From Clostridia bacterium (lineage in GTDB: Bacteria > Bacillota > Clostridia > Christensenellales > Aristaeellaceae), in contig JAFSOC010000014.1 in assembly GCA_017447185.1 (NCBI GenBank), positions 1 through 64,000 of the forward strand: a stretch of 64,000 nt of DNA, in the 5' to 3' direction. The notes beneath the pieces were generated by a model that saw only the letters and a program-made list of their open reading frames with translations, searched no databases and had not been told where the DNA came from. How positions within the stretch are numbered: the stretch's first letter is position 1; the number at the start of each line of letters is the position of its first letter. Below, in pieces: positions 28,030 to 36,315 of this stretch. The translations under genes were made by a program, and so were the position numbers.

Positions 28030-29253
28030 TTACTTGGCGGCTGCCACAGAAGCCTCCAGTTCGTTGTAGGTCTGTTCCATCATCTTGTCCAGGTCTTCCG
28101 CGCTCAGCATCTCGCCCTGGAATTCGATCTTCTCGTATTCCGGATGACCGGCCATGAACGAGTACAGGTCAGCCACCAGGTCAAAGATCTGCCACTTTTT
28201 CGCTTCTTCATAAGAAGCGGTGGTGGTTCCGTAGGTTTCGCACAGCACTTTCAGGTCAGCTTCGAAATCTTCGTCTCTGGCAGTAGCGGCTTCCAGCACC
28301 CGGAAGGTACCGTCTTCCTGCTTCTCCAGGGTAAGAATTTCAACGGAGCCGGCACTGTTCAGGGCCTTCAGTTCCTTCCCGTCTTCCGACTTCTTGTAGT
28401 TCATCAGCGTGAACAGGCCGAAGATGACGTCCGGGTTGTCCGGCACATTGCTGTCATAGATTTCGCTCAGGGACATGACCTGCTCGTCGCCCGCCGGCAG
28501 TCCATCTGCATGTTCGAGATTCAGGTGCTCCTGGATCGCTGCATACCGGGCCACGTATTCCTGGTATTCCTCAGACAGTTTGAAACTCTCCAGGAAGCTA
28601 TCCAGGTCGATGTCTTCGGTCCCTTCGCCTTCGCCTTCACTGCCGCCCAGCAGGCTGCCCAGCATCATGAGGGCTTCCAGATCGGATGCACTGCCGGTTT
28701 CACCGGTCGTACCGGTTTCGCCGCCCAGCAGGCCGCCCAGCAGGGAAAGGATGTCCGCATCAGACGTTTCACCGGTCGCACCGGTTTCGCCGCTGCTCTC
28801 GCCCAGGCTGCCCAGCAGGCTGGTCAAGCTTGACATGTCGCCGCTGCTCTCTCCGGTTTCGGTCGTAGTGGTTTCTTCGGCGCCGCTCTTGGTCAGGCCG
28901 CCCAGCTTGTCCTTCAGGCCGCCCAGCAGGCCGCCCAGCTTGTCCTTCAGGCCGCTGACGATAGCATCCAGGTCGACACCCTTCAGGTCGCCCAGCTTGT
29001 CCTTCAGCTTCTGCACCAGGGTCTTCCCCAGCGCGGACAGATCCAGTCCGCTTCCACCGCCCAGCAGGCCGCCAAGCAGGCCGGTCAGGGAGCTGGTATC
29101 GCCGCTGCTTTCGCCGCTGCTGTCGCCGCTGCTTTCGCCCAGGCCGCTGAGCAGGCTGGACAGACCGCCGGCTTCGGTGCCGGTCTCCGCCAGTGCGGGA
29201 ACGATCGTCATCATCATGGCAACCGCCAGAATCAGGGAAAGTAATTTCTTCAT
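28030..29253 (-). CDS. Secreted Gly/Leu/Ser-repeat protein of unknown function
   Basis: A 407-residue exported protein. Residues 1-22 are a signal peptide (MKKLLSLILAV start, cut after ALA). Residues about 25-245 alternate Ser/Gly/Glu runs such as GESSGDSSGESSGD with short amphipathic blocks such as LLGGLLGG and LKDKLGGLLGGLKDKLGGL. These could form stacked helices or self-assembling sticky segments. From about 250 a non-repetitive acidic helical domain follows, containing YAAIQEHLNLEHADGLPAGD and ending NELEASVAAAK. The ATG at 29253 is chosen because AGGAG lies 9 nt upstream and it begins the signal peptide, although the frame is open 255 nt further. No family recognised. Confidence 0.75.
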   Translation of the reverse strand: MKKLLSLILAVAMMMTIVPALAETGTEAGGLSSLLSGLGESSGDSSGESSGDTSSLTGLLGGLLGGGSGLDLSALGKTLVQKLKDKLGDLKGVDLDAIVSGLKDKLGGLLGGLKDKLGGLTKSGAEETTTTETGESSGDMSSLTSLLGSLGESSGETGATGETSDADILSLLGGLLGGETGTTGETGSASDLEALMMLGSLLGGSEGEGEGTEDIDLDSFLESFKLSEEYQEYVARYAAIQEHLNLEHADGLPAGDEQVMSLSEIYDSNVPDNPDVIFGLFTLMNYKKSEDGKELKALNSAGSVEILTLEKQEDGTFRVLEAATARDEDFEADLKVLCETYGTTTASYEEAKKWQIFDLVADLYSFMAGHPEYEKIEFQGEMLSAEDLDKMMEQTYNELEASVAAAK

Positions 29254-29299
29254 TGTGCAAGTCTCCTTCCAAATATGTAGTTTATGAAGAATTAGGCTC

Positions 29300-29305
29300 A
29301 TTATA
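29300..29305 (-). promoter_or_regulatory. Extended -10 promoter of the Gly/Leu-repeat secreted protein
   Basis: On the minus strand TGATATAAT: a perfect TATAAT with the TGn extension, 46 nt upstream of the ATG. The -35 region is weak. Confidence 0.5.
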
Positions 29306-29397
29306 TCACAACTGAAAAAATTGCTACATTTTTCCTTCTGAATTTTTCTATTAATCCCCCTTCTTCCGGAAGGAAATGCCGGTTCATTTGACAGGCA

Positions 29398-29406
29398 TGT
29401 TATACT
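29398..29406 (+). promoter_or_regulatory. Extended -10 promoter and leader hairpin of the DEAD-box helicase
   Basis: TG-T-TATACT at 29398-29406 forms an extended -10. The predicted transcript begins near 29413 and carries a GC-rich hairpin (CCGCCC with GGGCGG, about 29418-29434) before a weak AACGGAAC ribosome site. Confidence 0.45.
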
Positions 29407-29464
29407 GAACACTGTGTCCCGCCCTGGGGCGGAGCACAGGAATAAAAAAGAAACGGAACATATT

Positions 29465-30823
29465 ATGACTTTTGATGAACTGAAACTGATTCCTTCCCTG
29501 CTGGCCAATGTCCGGGACGCCGGCTACAGCGTCCCGACCCCGATCCAGGAGGCAACCATCCCGCTGGTACTGGAGGGCAATGATGTCCTGGGCTGCGCCC
29601 AGACCGGTACCGGTAAGACCGCCGCTTTTGCGCTTCCCATGCTGCAGCGGCTGCAGCAGCAGCCATCCCGCCGTCCGGACACGAAAGTGATCCGCGCGTT
29701 GGTGCTTTCCCCCACCCGGGAACTGGCCATGCAGACCTGGGAAAACTTCGAGCAGTACGGCAAAGGCCTCCCGCTGAAGAGCTGCGTGGTCTTCGGCGGC
29801 GTCGGCCAGGGCGCGCAGGTGGAAGCGCTCCACCGGGGCGCGGATATTGTCGTCGCCTGTCCCGGACGCCTGCTGGACCTGATGGGCCAGGGGCTGGTCC
29901 GGCTGGACTGGGTGGAGATCTTTGTCCTGGACGAAGCGGACCGGATGCTCGATATGGGCTTTATCCATGATGTGCGCCGCGTTGTGCGGTCCCTGCCGGA
30001 GCAGCGGCAGACGCTGTTTTTCTCCGCCACCATGCCGCCGGAAGTCGAAAAGCTGGCGCTGGACCTGCTGACGGAGCCGAAGAATGTCAAAGTGGATCCG
30101 GTTACCTCCACTGTGGAGGCCATCGACCAGTCCCTGTATTATGTCGACAAGGGAAACAAAAAACACCTGCTGGCACACCTGATCCGGACGGAAAACCCGG
30201 AGAGTACCCTGGTGTTCTCCCGCACCCGGTATGGAGTGGACCGGATCGTCCGGGATCTTAAGCGGGCCGGCATTGAAGCCGCCGGCATCCACGGGGACAA
30301 GAGCCAGAATGCCCGGCAGACAGCCCTGAAACGTTTCAAGAGCGGGGAATGTAAAGTGCTGGTCGCGACGGATATCGCCGCCCGCGGCATTGATGTTGCC
30401 GGCCTCAGCCTCGTCATCAACTACGACCAGCCCATGGAACCGGAGGCCTATATCCACCGGATCGGCCGGACCGGACGCGCGGGCCGGGACGGGAAAGCCA
30501 TTTCTTTCTGCTGTATCGATGAAGTGAAGCAATTAAACCAGGTGGAAAAACTGATCGGCAGGCGCCTCCGGGAGGAGCAGAGCGACTGGCCGATGGAAAT
30601 CACGACGCCCTCCGAACCCAAGGTCCGGGAACCGCGTCCCGCAAAAGTCAATGCCGCAGGCCAGGCGATGCAGCCGAGGAAGAAACCCGTCCAGCAGGCG
30701 CACAAGGCACAGACGGCTCCCGCCCGTCCAGCGGCCCGCACCGGCAGCGTCCCTTCACACAGGCGCCAGGATAACCGCCGCTCACCGGCCCACGGTCACC
30801 CCGTGATGCGGACAAAGCGCTGA
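29465..30823 (+). CDS. DEAD-box ATP-dependent RNA helicase (RhlE/CshA type)
   Basis: A 452-residue superfamily 2 helicase. In order: Q motif PTPIQ near residue 20, Walker A AQTGTGKT (45-52), PTRELA, the DEAD box (Walker B), SAT, then in the second RecA domain the TDIAARGID and HRIGRTGRAGR motifs. The last 75 residues are basic and rich in Pro, Ala and Gln, an RNA-binding tail typical of RhlE-like enzymes. Such helicases unwind structured mRNA and rRNA, with roles in cold growth, ribosome assembly and mRNA decay (family knowledge). The ATG at 29465 is chosen because the Q-motif region starts there; an upstream GTG at 29414 would add a non-conserved basic leader. It is monocistronic and converges on the next gene. 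Confidence 0.95.
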   Translation: MTFDELKLIPSLLANVRDAGYSVPTPIQEATIPLVLEGNDVLGCAQTGTGKTAAFALPMLQRLQQQPSRRPDTKVIRALVLSPTRELAMQTWENFEQYGKGLPLKSCVVFGGVGQGAQVEALHRGADIVVACPGRLLDLMGQGLVRLDWVEIFVLDEADRMLDMGFIHDVRRVVRSLPEQRQTLFFSATMPPEVEKLALDLLTEPKNVKVDPVTSTVEAIDQSLYYVDKGNKKHLLAHLIRTENPESTLVFSRTRYGVDRIVRDLKRAGIEAAGIHGDKSQNARQTALKRFKSGECKVLVATDIAARGIDVAGLSLVINYDQPMEPEAYIHRIGRTGRAGRDGKAISFCCIDEVKQLNQVEKLIGRRLREEQSDWPMEITTPSEPKVREPRPAKVNAAGQAMQPRKKPVQQAHKAQTAPARPAARTGSVPSHRRQDNRRSPAHGHPVMRTKR

Positions 30824-30824
30824 C

Positions 30825-30850
30825 CGGGAGTAAACGATCCCGTCACTTTT
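30825..30850. terminator. Weak shared terminator between convergent genes
   Basis: CGGGA and TCCCG form a 5-bp stem around an 8-nt loop in the 19-nt gap, followed on the plus strand by TCACTTTTCC. Short and weak. Confidence 0.35.
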
Positions 30851-31358
30851 CCTTTTCTTCGAAAAACAAACCTGAGATCCCTTTCATGACCGAATCGGCG
30901 GTCTGGCTGCCTGTACCGAATCCTTCCCGGAAAACAGAATCCATGGATTCATAGAAAGCTTTCAGGTTCATTTCTGCAAACTCATCCTTCAGGGATTTGT
31001 CATCCTTATCGTCGTCCCAGTTGCATCCCTTGAAGGTTTCAAAGCATTCAGAGACATTTTTCTTCCAGTCTTTCCCGAGCAGTCTGACAGTGTATTTACC
31101 CTCGAACTCATTGATCTCATGACAGATATCCTGGGGAATATCCATATAATAATATCTCACCAGGCTGATGGTTTCTTCATGATATTTTCTCAGTTCGGCA
31201 ATCTTATCGTCATTCAGGTTGTCGACGTCGGTAAAGTATCTCTCATACAGGTTCATATACCGGGTATAGACCGCGCGCAGAATGACCGGTAAGTCTACCG
31301 TTTTCTGGGTCTCTTTCTGCAGGATCTCTTCCACTCTTTCCGTGCTCAGTTCAATCAT
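30843..31358 (-). CDS. Conserved-looking helical protein of unknown function
   Basis: A 171-residue protein with no signal peptide or membrane helix, acidic and predicted mostly helical. The N-terminal part (VEEILQKETQKTVDLPVILRAVYTRY, trimmed) suggests an amphipathic helix; the middle holds YYYMDIPQDICHEINEFEG and a short beta segment KYTVRLLG. The C-terminus is Gly/Ser-rich then Glu/Lys-rich. AGGAGG lies 9 nt before the ATG, so it looks translated. It lies tail to tail with the helicase gene. I do not recognise the family. Confidence 0.75.
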   Translation of the reverse strand: MIELSTERVEEILQKETQKTVDLPVILRAVYTRYMNLYERYFTDVDNLNDDKIAELRKYHEETISLVRYYYMDIPQDICHEINEFEGKYTVRLLGKDWKKNVSECFETFKGCNWDDDKDDKSLKDEFAEMNLKAFYESMDSVFREGFGTGSQTADSVMKGISGLFFEEKEK

Positions 31359-31406
31359 GGCCCCGTTCCTCCTGTTTTTGCAGTTATTCCTGTTTTACCC
31401 TATTGT

Positions 31407-31412
31407 ATTATA
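31407..31412 (-). promoter_or_regulatory. -10 element upstream of the 171-aa protein gene
   Basis: A perfect TATAAT on the minus strand about 50 nt before the ATG; the -35 is weak. Confidence 0.4.
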
Positions 31413-31593
31413 AACCTTCTATCTCTGTCATTCTTATTCCTGTCTGCCGGACAGAATTGTTCTTCCTGCTCTTTTCCGCGCAGGCCGGAGTGCGGGAAAA
31501 CGGATCTCCGGTGTCGAATTGTGCGGTTGAAGACAAGATGAAAACGGTGCTCCCCAGAATAATCCGAAAGAAGGCTGAAGGGAACGGCCATGC

Positions 31594-31838
31594 CTGCTGG
31601 TTGAGAACTTCGCCCAGATCATGAACGGGCAGAAGACCTGCAAATCCCTCCTGATCAAGAACTTCGGCCTGGCGGCAGGCCTCTGGCAGGGATCAACATT
31701 CCCAAAGTCGATATGTACAAGGTCGTGACCGAGGAAAGCAAGGACAACCGCGTGCTGGAGCGGGATATGGTGCAGCTCCTCCTGGGACTGCCGCCGGGAG
31801 AATCGGAACCGGTAAAGATCACGGAAGGCAAACCCTGA
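31594..31838 (+). pseudogene. Frameshifted gene remnant
   Basis: Two adjoining plus-strand frames read as one continuous protein-like sequence: LLVENFAQIMNGQKTCKSLL up to GLAAGLWQG in one frame, then, after a shift at about 31690, INIPKVDMYKVVTEESKDNR onward to a TGA at 31836. Both halves have normal amino-acid composition and codon use. No start codon or ribosome site precedes the first half, and a further shift is likely near 31590. The remnant covers about the last 80 codons of a lost gene. I cannot name the family. The 31359-31593 stretch upstream shows only a promoter for the opposite strand and possible further eroded coding sequence. Confidence 0.5.
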
Positions 31839-31878
31839 CCGCAGATCCGGAATTGCGAAAAACCCTACAGTCTTTCTT

Positions 31879-32973
31879 TTATTCTTTTGCCCGGTAGAGA
31901 TCCAGCATCTGGCGGATCTTGTCCTCCGGCTTGAGCAGGGCAGCGAAGGTTTCGCCCCGGTTGGCATGATCCACCAAGGCGGCGATATACCGGTCCATAT
32001 TTACGGAGAAATACCATTTCCTCTCCCGGAGCTCCGGCCGCTGGTACACCAGGTTCGTGGTGAAGATCCGGTCAAACCAGCCGTCTGTGAAAGCCCGGTC
32101 AAACTTGTCCAGCCCGCTGGTAAACAGGCCGAAGGTGGAGAAGACGAAAACCCGGTCCGCGCCCATCTCCTTCAGCTGGCGGCCGGTATCCAGGATGCTG
32201 CCGCCGGAAGCGATCATATCATCGATCACAATCACATCTTTTCCTTCCACGGAGGTTCCGCAGAAGTCGTGGGCGACCACCGGATTCGTCCCGTTCACGA
32301 TGCGGGTGTAATCCCTGCGCTTGTAGAACATCCCGATATTCACACCGAAAAGCGAGGCCAGGAAGACCACGCGCCCGGTGGCGCCTTCATCCGGCGCGAT
32401 GAACATCATATGATCGCTGTCAATGGAAAGGTTCTCATACTCGGTAAGGAGGGCCTGGGTGAACTGCAGGGCGGGAGACACGTTCTCAATGGCCATCAGC
32501 GGCGCCACATTCTGGATCCGTGGATCGTGGGCGTCAAAGGTGATCAGGCTGTGGACACCCATGTTTTCCAGTTCCCGCACCATGACGGCGCAGTCCAGGG
32601 ATTCCCGGGTCGTTTTCCGGTGCTGCCGGCCCTCATAGAGGAAAGGCATGATCACGTTCAGACGCTCCGCTTTTCCGTCGCAGGCGGCAATCACCCGCTT
32701 CAGGTCCTGGTAATGGTCATCCGGGGACATGCGGTTGGGGGCGCCGAACATCTCATACTGCAGGGAGGTATTGCACACATCCAGCAGGATATATATATCC
32801 CGGTCCCGCACGGACTCCTTCAGGACACACTTGCCTTCCCCGCTGCTGAAGCGCGGGCACTCCGAGGGGATCAGGAAATCCTCTCCGCCCCGCCAGCCGG
32901 ACAGGATCTGATTTACCCGGGAACCGATCTTCTCCGCAGATGAAAGGACTACCAGGCCGATTTTCCCGTGCAT
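31879..32973 (-). CDS. prs: Ribose-phosphate pyrophosphokinase (PRPP synthetase)
   Basis: A 364-residue member of the PRPP synthetase family, making phosphoribosyl pyrophosphate from ribose 5-phosphate and ATP for nucleotide, His and Trp synthesis. The PRPP-binding loop is VIVIDDMIASGGSILDTG. The N-terminal domain contains the swap-type region RDRDIYILLDVCNTS and PFLYEGRQHRKTTRES, corresponding to the ATP-contact flexible loop of canonical enzymes (RQDRK). It is longer than classical Prs (about 315 residues) and the loop reads DDMIASGGS rather than DDMIDTAGT, as in a divergent clostridial subgroup, so activity is probable but not certain. GGAGGAGG lies 7 nt before the ATG. It starts 46 nt after the propeller-HD-GYP gene on the same strand, so it is likely the second gene of that operon. 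Confidence 0.85.
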   Translation of the reverse strand: MHGKIGLVVLSSAEKIGSRVNQILSGWRGGEDFLIPSECPRFSSGEGKCVLKESVRDRDIYILLDVCNTSLQYEMFGAPNRMSPDDHYQDLKRVIAACDGKAERLNVIMPFLYEGRQHRKTTRESLDCAVMVRELENMGVHSLITFDAHDPRIQNVAPLMAIENVSPALQFTQALLTEYENLSIDSDHMMFIAPDEGATGRVVFLASLFGVNIGMFYKRRDYTRIVNGTNPVVAHDFCGTSVEGKDVIVIDDMIASGGSILDTGRQLKEMGADRVFVFSTFGLFTSGLDKFDRAFTDGWFDRIFTTNLVYQRPELRERKWYFSVNMDRYIAALVDHANRGETFAALLKPEDKIRQMLDLYRAKE

Positions 32974-33019
32974 CACCGCGCCTCCTCCTTCATCTGTTCC
33001 TCCCGGATACCGGCGGAGG

Positions 33020-36000
33020 TCACTCCGCCGGCTTTTCCTTTTCCGCTGCGTCCTGGGCCTTATGGATATTGTCAATATTCTCCAGGGTGCCGCCGCCGTC
33101 ATCATCCTCGGCGCGGAATTCGCCCTTGTCCACCAGGCGCAGGAAGGCGTCCACCACATCGCTGGTCAGCTGAGTGCCGGAAACCTCCTTGATAATCGAA
33201 ACCGCCTTTTCAAAATTCATGCGTTTGCGGTAAGGCCGGTTCGAATACATGGCGTCGAAGCAGTCCGCCACCGCGATAATCTGCGCCACCCGGGGGATCT
33301 CGTCCCCCTTCAGATGGTTGGGGTATCCCTTGCCGTCCGGCCGCTCATGGTGCGACAGGGCGCCCACCGCCAGCTCCGGCACGCTGTTGATCTCCTTCAG
33401 GACATCATAACCCTGGGACGCGTGGGACTTGATGGTCTCAAACTCCTCGTCCGTCAGCTTGCCCGGCTTGTTCAGCACATCCGAAGGTACGCCGATCTTC
33501 CCCACGTCATGCAGCAGGGCGATGCCGTAATACTTCTTGACGGTATCCTCGTCATACCCCAGTTCCCTGGCCAGCATGGCGGTATACTGCACCACCCGGG
33601 CGGAATGGCCGTTGGTATAGGTGTCTTTCATATCGACGACCTTCGCGAAGGCCTGGGTAATCTCCCCGATATAGGCCATGGTGGCCTGGTTCTGTTTCTC
33701 CAGGGCACGCACCTTGCGGCGGGTCAGGCCAACCACCGTCATCACGATAATGGCAACGGCGCCCAGGGCGGAAAGCGCGATGAACCAGAACTGTTCATAG
33801 AACATTTTCCCCTTGCGGATAGGAACGGTCAGCTCCTTGTCCCCCCGGCCCATGGAATCCTTGATATGGACGACAAAGCTGTAATTGCCGCCCCGCAGGT
33901 TGGTATAGTCCACGGGACCCAGTTCGTCCCGGTCCACGGTGGTGATTGCCTGGTCAAAGCCTTCCAGCTGCCAGGACACCTGCGGATTCATGGGAGAATA
34001 GGTGAAGACATAGCTGTAGATCGTCAGCTTCCGGGCGCCGGCGGGAACCGTAAAAGCGCCTGACGCGTCCGGCCAGAGCCGTTCCCCGTCCACATCGATA
34101 AAGGGAACCGCCACTTTCAGGTTGCTGATATTTTCAAAGGGTGTCTCAATATTCACTTTGACCACGCCGGCAGAGCCCGCGATATACAGGTCGCCCTCCT
34201 CCGTCAGCAGGCTGTAGGAATTCGCCGTGGTGATATAAGGCAGGCCGTTGGGAATGCTGTAGAACACCGGATCCACGGCGCCGTTTGCCAGCAGGTCCTC
34301 CGCGGGAACCACATGGATCCCGTTACTCGACAGCACCCAGATATCGCCATTGCTGTTTTCATAGAGGTCAAAATTATTGGGATAAGGGAACTGGCGGATG
34401 GTCGTCACCCGGTGGTCCGGCGTCATATAAGCCAGGGAATTGCTGGTGACGATCCACAGGACCTTATGATTCCGGCTGCGCTTGATCCGCAGGATCACAT
34501 CCGAATTCAGGCCGTCCTCCCGGCCCATCGGCTTGACCTCGTCCCCGGTGGCCACAAAGAGGCCGCCGCCGTCTGTGCCCATGACCAGTTCATGATCGAA
34601 TCCTTCCGCCACCGTCATGATCTCCGACGAGGAGAGGCCTTCCGCCTCCCCGATATGCCCGGTCAGGCGGTCGTCCTCGATAATATCCACGCCGCCGGTA
34701 TTGACCACCAGGATCCGGCCGTCCTCACACTCGCTGACAGCGCGGATCTGGTCGGAAAAGAGCCCGTCCTCATGGGAAAAGACCAAAACTTCCCCCCGGT
34801 CATAGCGGATCAGGCCGTAGCGCCGCCAGGTGGCGATCCAGACCTGTCCCCGGCTGTCCCGGTAAAGGGCGCGGACCCGCACGCCGGAAAGCCATGCGAT
34901 CAGATCCGTCACCTCCAGGTCCTTGCCGGAGGCGGTCACCGCTTTGGTCAGAGGAAGGCTGTCCAGCTGCTTCCCGTTTTCGGTCACGATAAGGCCGTTG
35001 TCCGTGGCGATAAACAGCTGCTGATCATAGAGGCAAACGGAATTCACGACCTCGGAAGGGAGGCCGTACTGGTCAAAAAGATCGGTAAACTGATTCGGAA
35101 CAATCTTCATCACACCCTGGCGGGTGGAGGTAAACCAGAGATTGCCAGCGTAGTCCGTCATCACATGGCCGACGGAATTATTCAGCGGCACATTCTCCAG
35201 CTCGCGGAAAACGCCGCCGGACAGGCTGCCGATGCCGTCGCCGGCACAGATCCAAAGCTGGCCGTCGATATACTCCATATTTTCCACATCGGAAAGGGGG
35301 GCAGCATCCAGGACTTCCTCCGCGGTAAAGCGTTCGTCCAGCGTCCCGCAGTGGACTTTCGCGGAATCGGTGCCCAGGTACAGGAACCCCTGATGCTCCG
35401 GATCCGGCAGGATAGACATGATCCCGGCAGGCAGCCCTTCCTCCTCACGGTTATGGAAAGCAACCACCTTGCCTCCCTCCAGGACAAAAACGTCGCCAAC
35501 GGAGGAAATGCCGTAAAGCCGCCCATCCGCGGAAGGCCGGATTTCCTTGACGGTCAGAGCATCGGTCCGCTCATCCGAAAGGACGGTCAGATGCAGGTCC
35601 GCATCAACCGTAGCGAGACCGGCAGTGGTACCGACATAGACCGTTCCGTCCGGGCCTTCCACCACCGCACGTACGCTGGAGGCCTGCAGCCCTTCCGCCT
35701 TGTCCCACTGCCGGAGGCTCCCCTTCTCCATCAGGAAAAGGCCGGAATCATTGGTACCGATCCACAGGCGGTCCTGGCTGTCCACAAACAGGCAGCGGAC
35801 GTTGGCGATACCCGTGGTGGAGTCGAAACGCTCAAAGGTGTTGCCGTCATAGCGGATCAGGCCCGCGTAGCTGCCGATCCAGATAAAGCCTTCGCTGGTT
35901 TCCGCGATGGCATTGGCCTCGGAGGTGGGCAGGCCGTTGGGGTTGTTGTAGACAATGGTGGAGTATCCTTCCGCCTTTCCCACCGGATTCACATTCAGAG

Positions 36001-36106
36001 GAAGATTCGGCACCCCGGATGTGTTGAGGGGATAGGATTCCCCCAGCGCGGAAACAGACAGAAGAATCAGGAGGATAACCAGAATGCAGGAAAATGCACG
36101 TTTCAT
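33020..36106 (-). CDS. Propeller-sensor HD-GYP c-di-GMP phosphodiesterase
   Basis: A 1,028-residue membrane receptor. Residues 1-22 form a signal peptide. Residues about 40-670 carry repeated two-component-regulator propeller blades (GFIWIGSYAGLIRYDG, DRLWIGTNDSGLF, GQVWIATWRRYGLIRYD), then a Y_Y_Y domain (about 675-765). One membrane helix (about 773-794) leads to a cytoplasmic HD-GYP domain with His-Asp 866-867 (LLHDVGKIG) and HHERPDGKGYP (919-929), all metal and GYP residues present. Such sensors usually drive histidine kinases or AraC regulators; here the output is c-di-GMP breakdown. The start at 36106 has GGTGAG 7 nt upstream; in-frame ATGs at 36109 and 36124 are alternatives. Propeller/Y_Y_Y receptors of Bacteroidetes sense oligosaccharides; the ligand here is unknown. 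A TTTTCA-17-TAAAAT promoter is possible upstream. Confidence 0.9.
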   Translation of the reverse strand: MKRAFSCILVILLILLSVSALGESYPLNTSGVPNLPLNVNPVGKAEGYSTIVYNNPNGLPTSEANAIAETSEGFIWIGSYAGLIRYDGNTFERFDSTTGIANVRCLFVDSQDRLWIGTNDSGLFLMEKGSLRQWDKAEGLQASSVRAVVEGPDGTVYVGTTAGLATVDADLHLTVLSDERTDALTVKEIRPSADGRLYGISSVGDVFVLEGGKVVAFHNREEEGLPAGIMSILPDPEHQGFLYLGTDSAKVHCGTLDERFTAEEVLDAAPLSDVENMEYIDGQLWICAGDGIGSLSGGVFRELENVPLNNSVGHVMTDYAGNLWFTSTRQGVMKIVPNQFTDLFDQYGLPSEVVNSVCLYDQQLFIATDNGLIVTENGKQLDSLPLTKAVTASGKDLEVTDLIAWLSGVRVRALYRDSRGQVWIATWRRYGLIRYDRGEVLVFSHEDGLFSDQIRAVSECEDGRILVVNTGGVDIIEDDRLTGHIGEAEGLSSSEIMTVAEGFDHELVMGTDGGGLFVATGDEVKPMGREDGLNSDVILRIKRSRNHKVLWIVTSNSLAYMTPDHRVTTIRQFPYPNNFDLYENSNGDIWVLSSNGIHVVPAEDLLANGAVDPVFYSIPNGLPYITTANSYSLLTEEGDLYIAGSAGVVKVNIETPFENISNLKVAVPFIDVDGERLWPDASGAFTVPAGARKLTIYSYVFTYSPMNPQVSWQLEGFDQAITTVDRDELGPVDYTNLRGGNYSFVVHIKDSMGRGDKELTVPIRKGKMFYEQFWFIALSALGAVAIIVMTVVGLTRRKVRALEKQNQATMAYIGEITQAFAKVVDMKDTYTNGHSARVVQYTAMLARELGYDEDTVKKYYGIALLHDVGKIGVPSDVLNKPGKLTDEEFETIKSHASQGYDVLKEINSVPELAVGALSHHERPDGKGYPNHLKGDEIPRVAQIIAVADCFDAMYSNRPYRKRMNFEKAVSIIKEVSGTQLTSDVVDAFLRLVDKGEFRAEDDDGGGTLENIDNIHKAQDAAEKEKPAE

Positions 36107-36244
36107 CATGCGTCTCACCGCCATAATTCAAAACTTCACGAAGGAAAAAGATATGTTCCAGGTATTTTACCATTGTTTCCGCCGGATGAAAAGATTTATC
36201 CAATTTTATCCAATTTTAGCATCATCTGCCGGAATAACCGGGGA

Positions 36245-36273
36245 TTGCAGTCCGGGGCCGGGCGTGATATGCT
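36245..36273 (+). promoter_or_regulatory. Promoter of the tldD-tldE pair
   Basis: TTGCAG (36245-36250), 17-nt spacer, TATGCT (36268-36273), about 40 nt before the tldD ATG. Confidence 0.55.
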
Positions 36274-36315
36274 GAACCCGGGAACAGAACAGAAGAAAGC
36301 GAGGAACCATCCATC

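Noticed and set aside
29391-29406. TTGACA at 29389-29394 as a -35 box for the helicase promoter
   Set aside because: It is only about 7 nt from TATACT, far too close; an extended -10 explains the promoter better.
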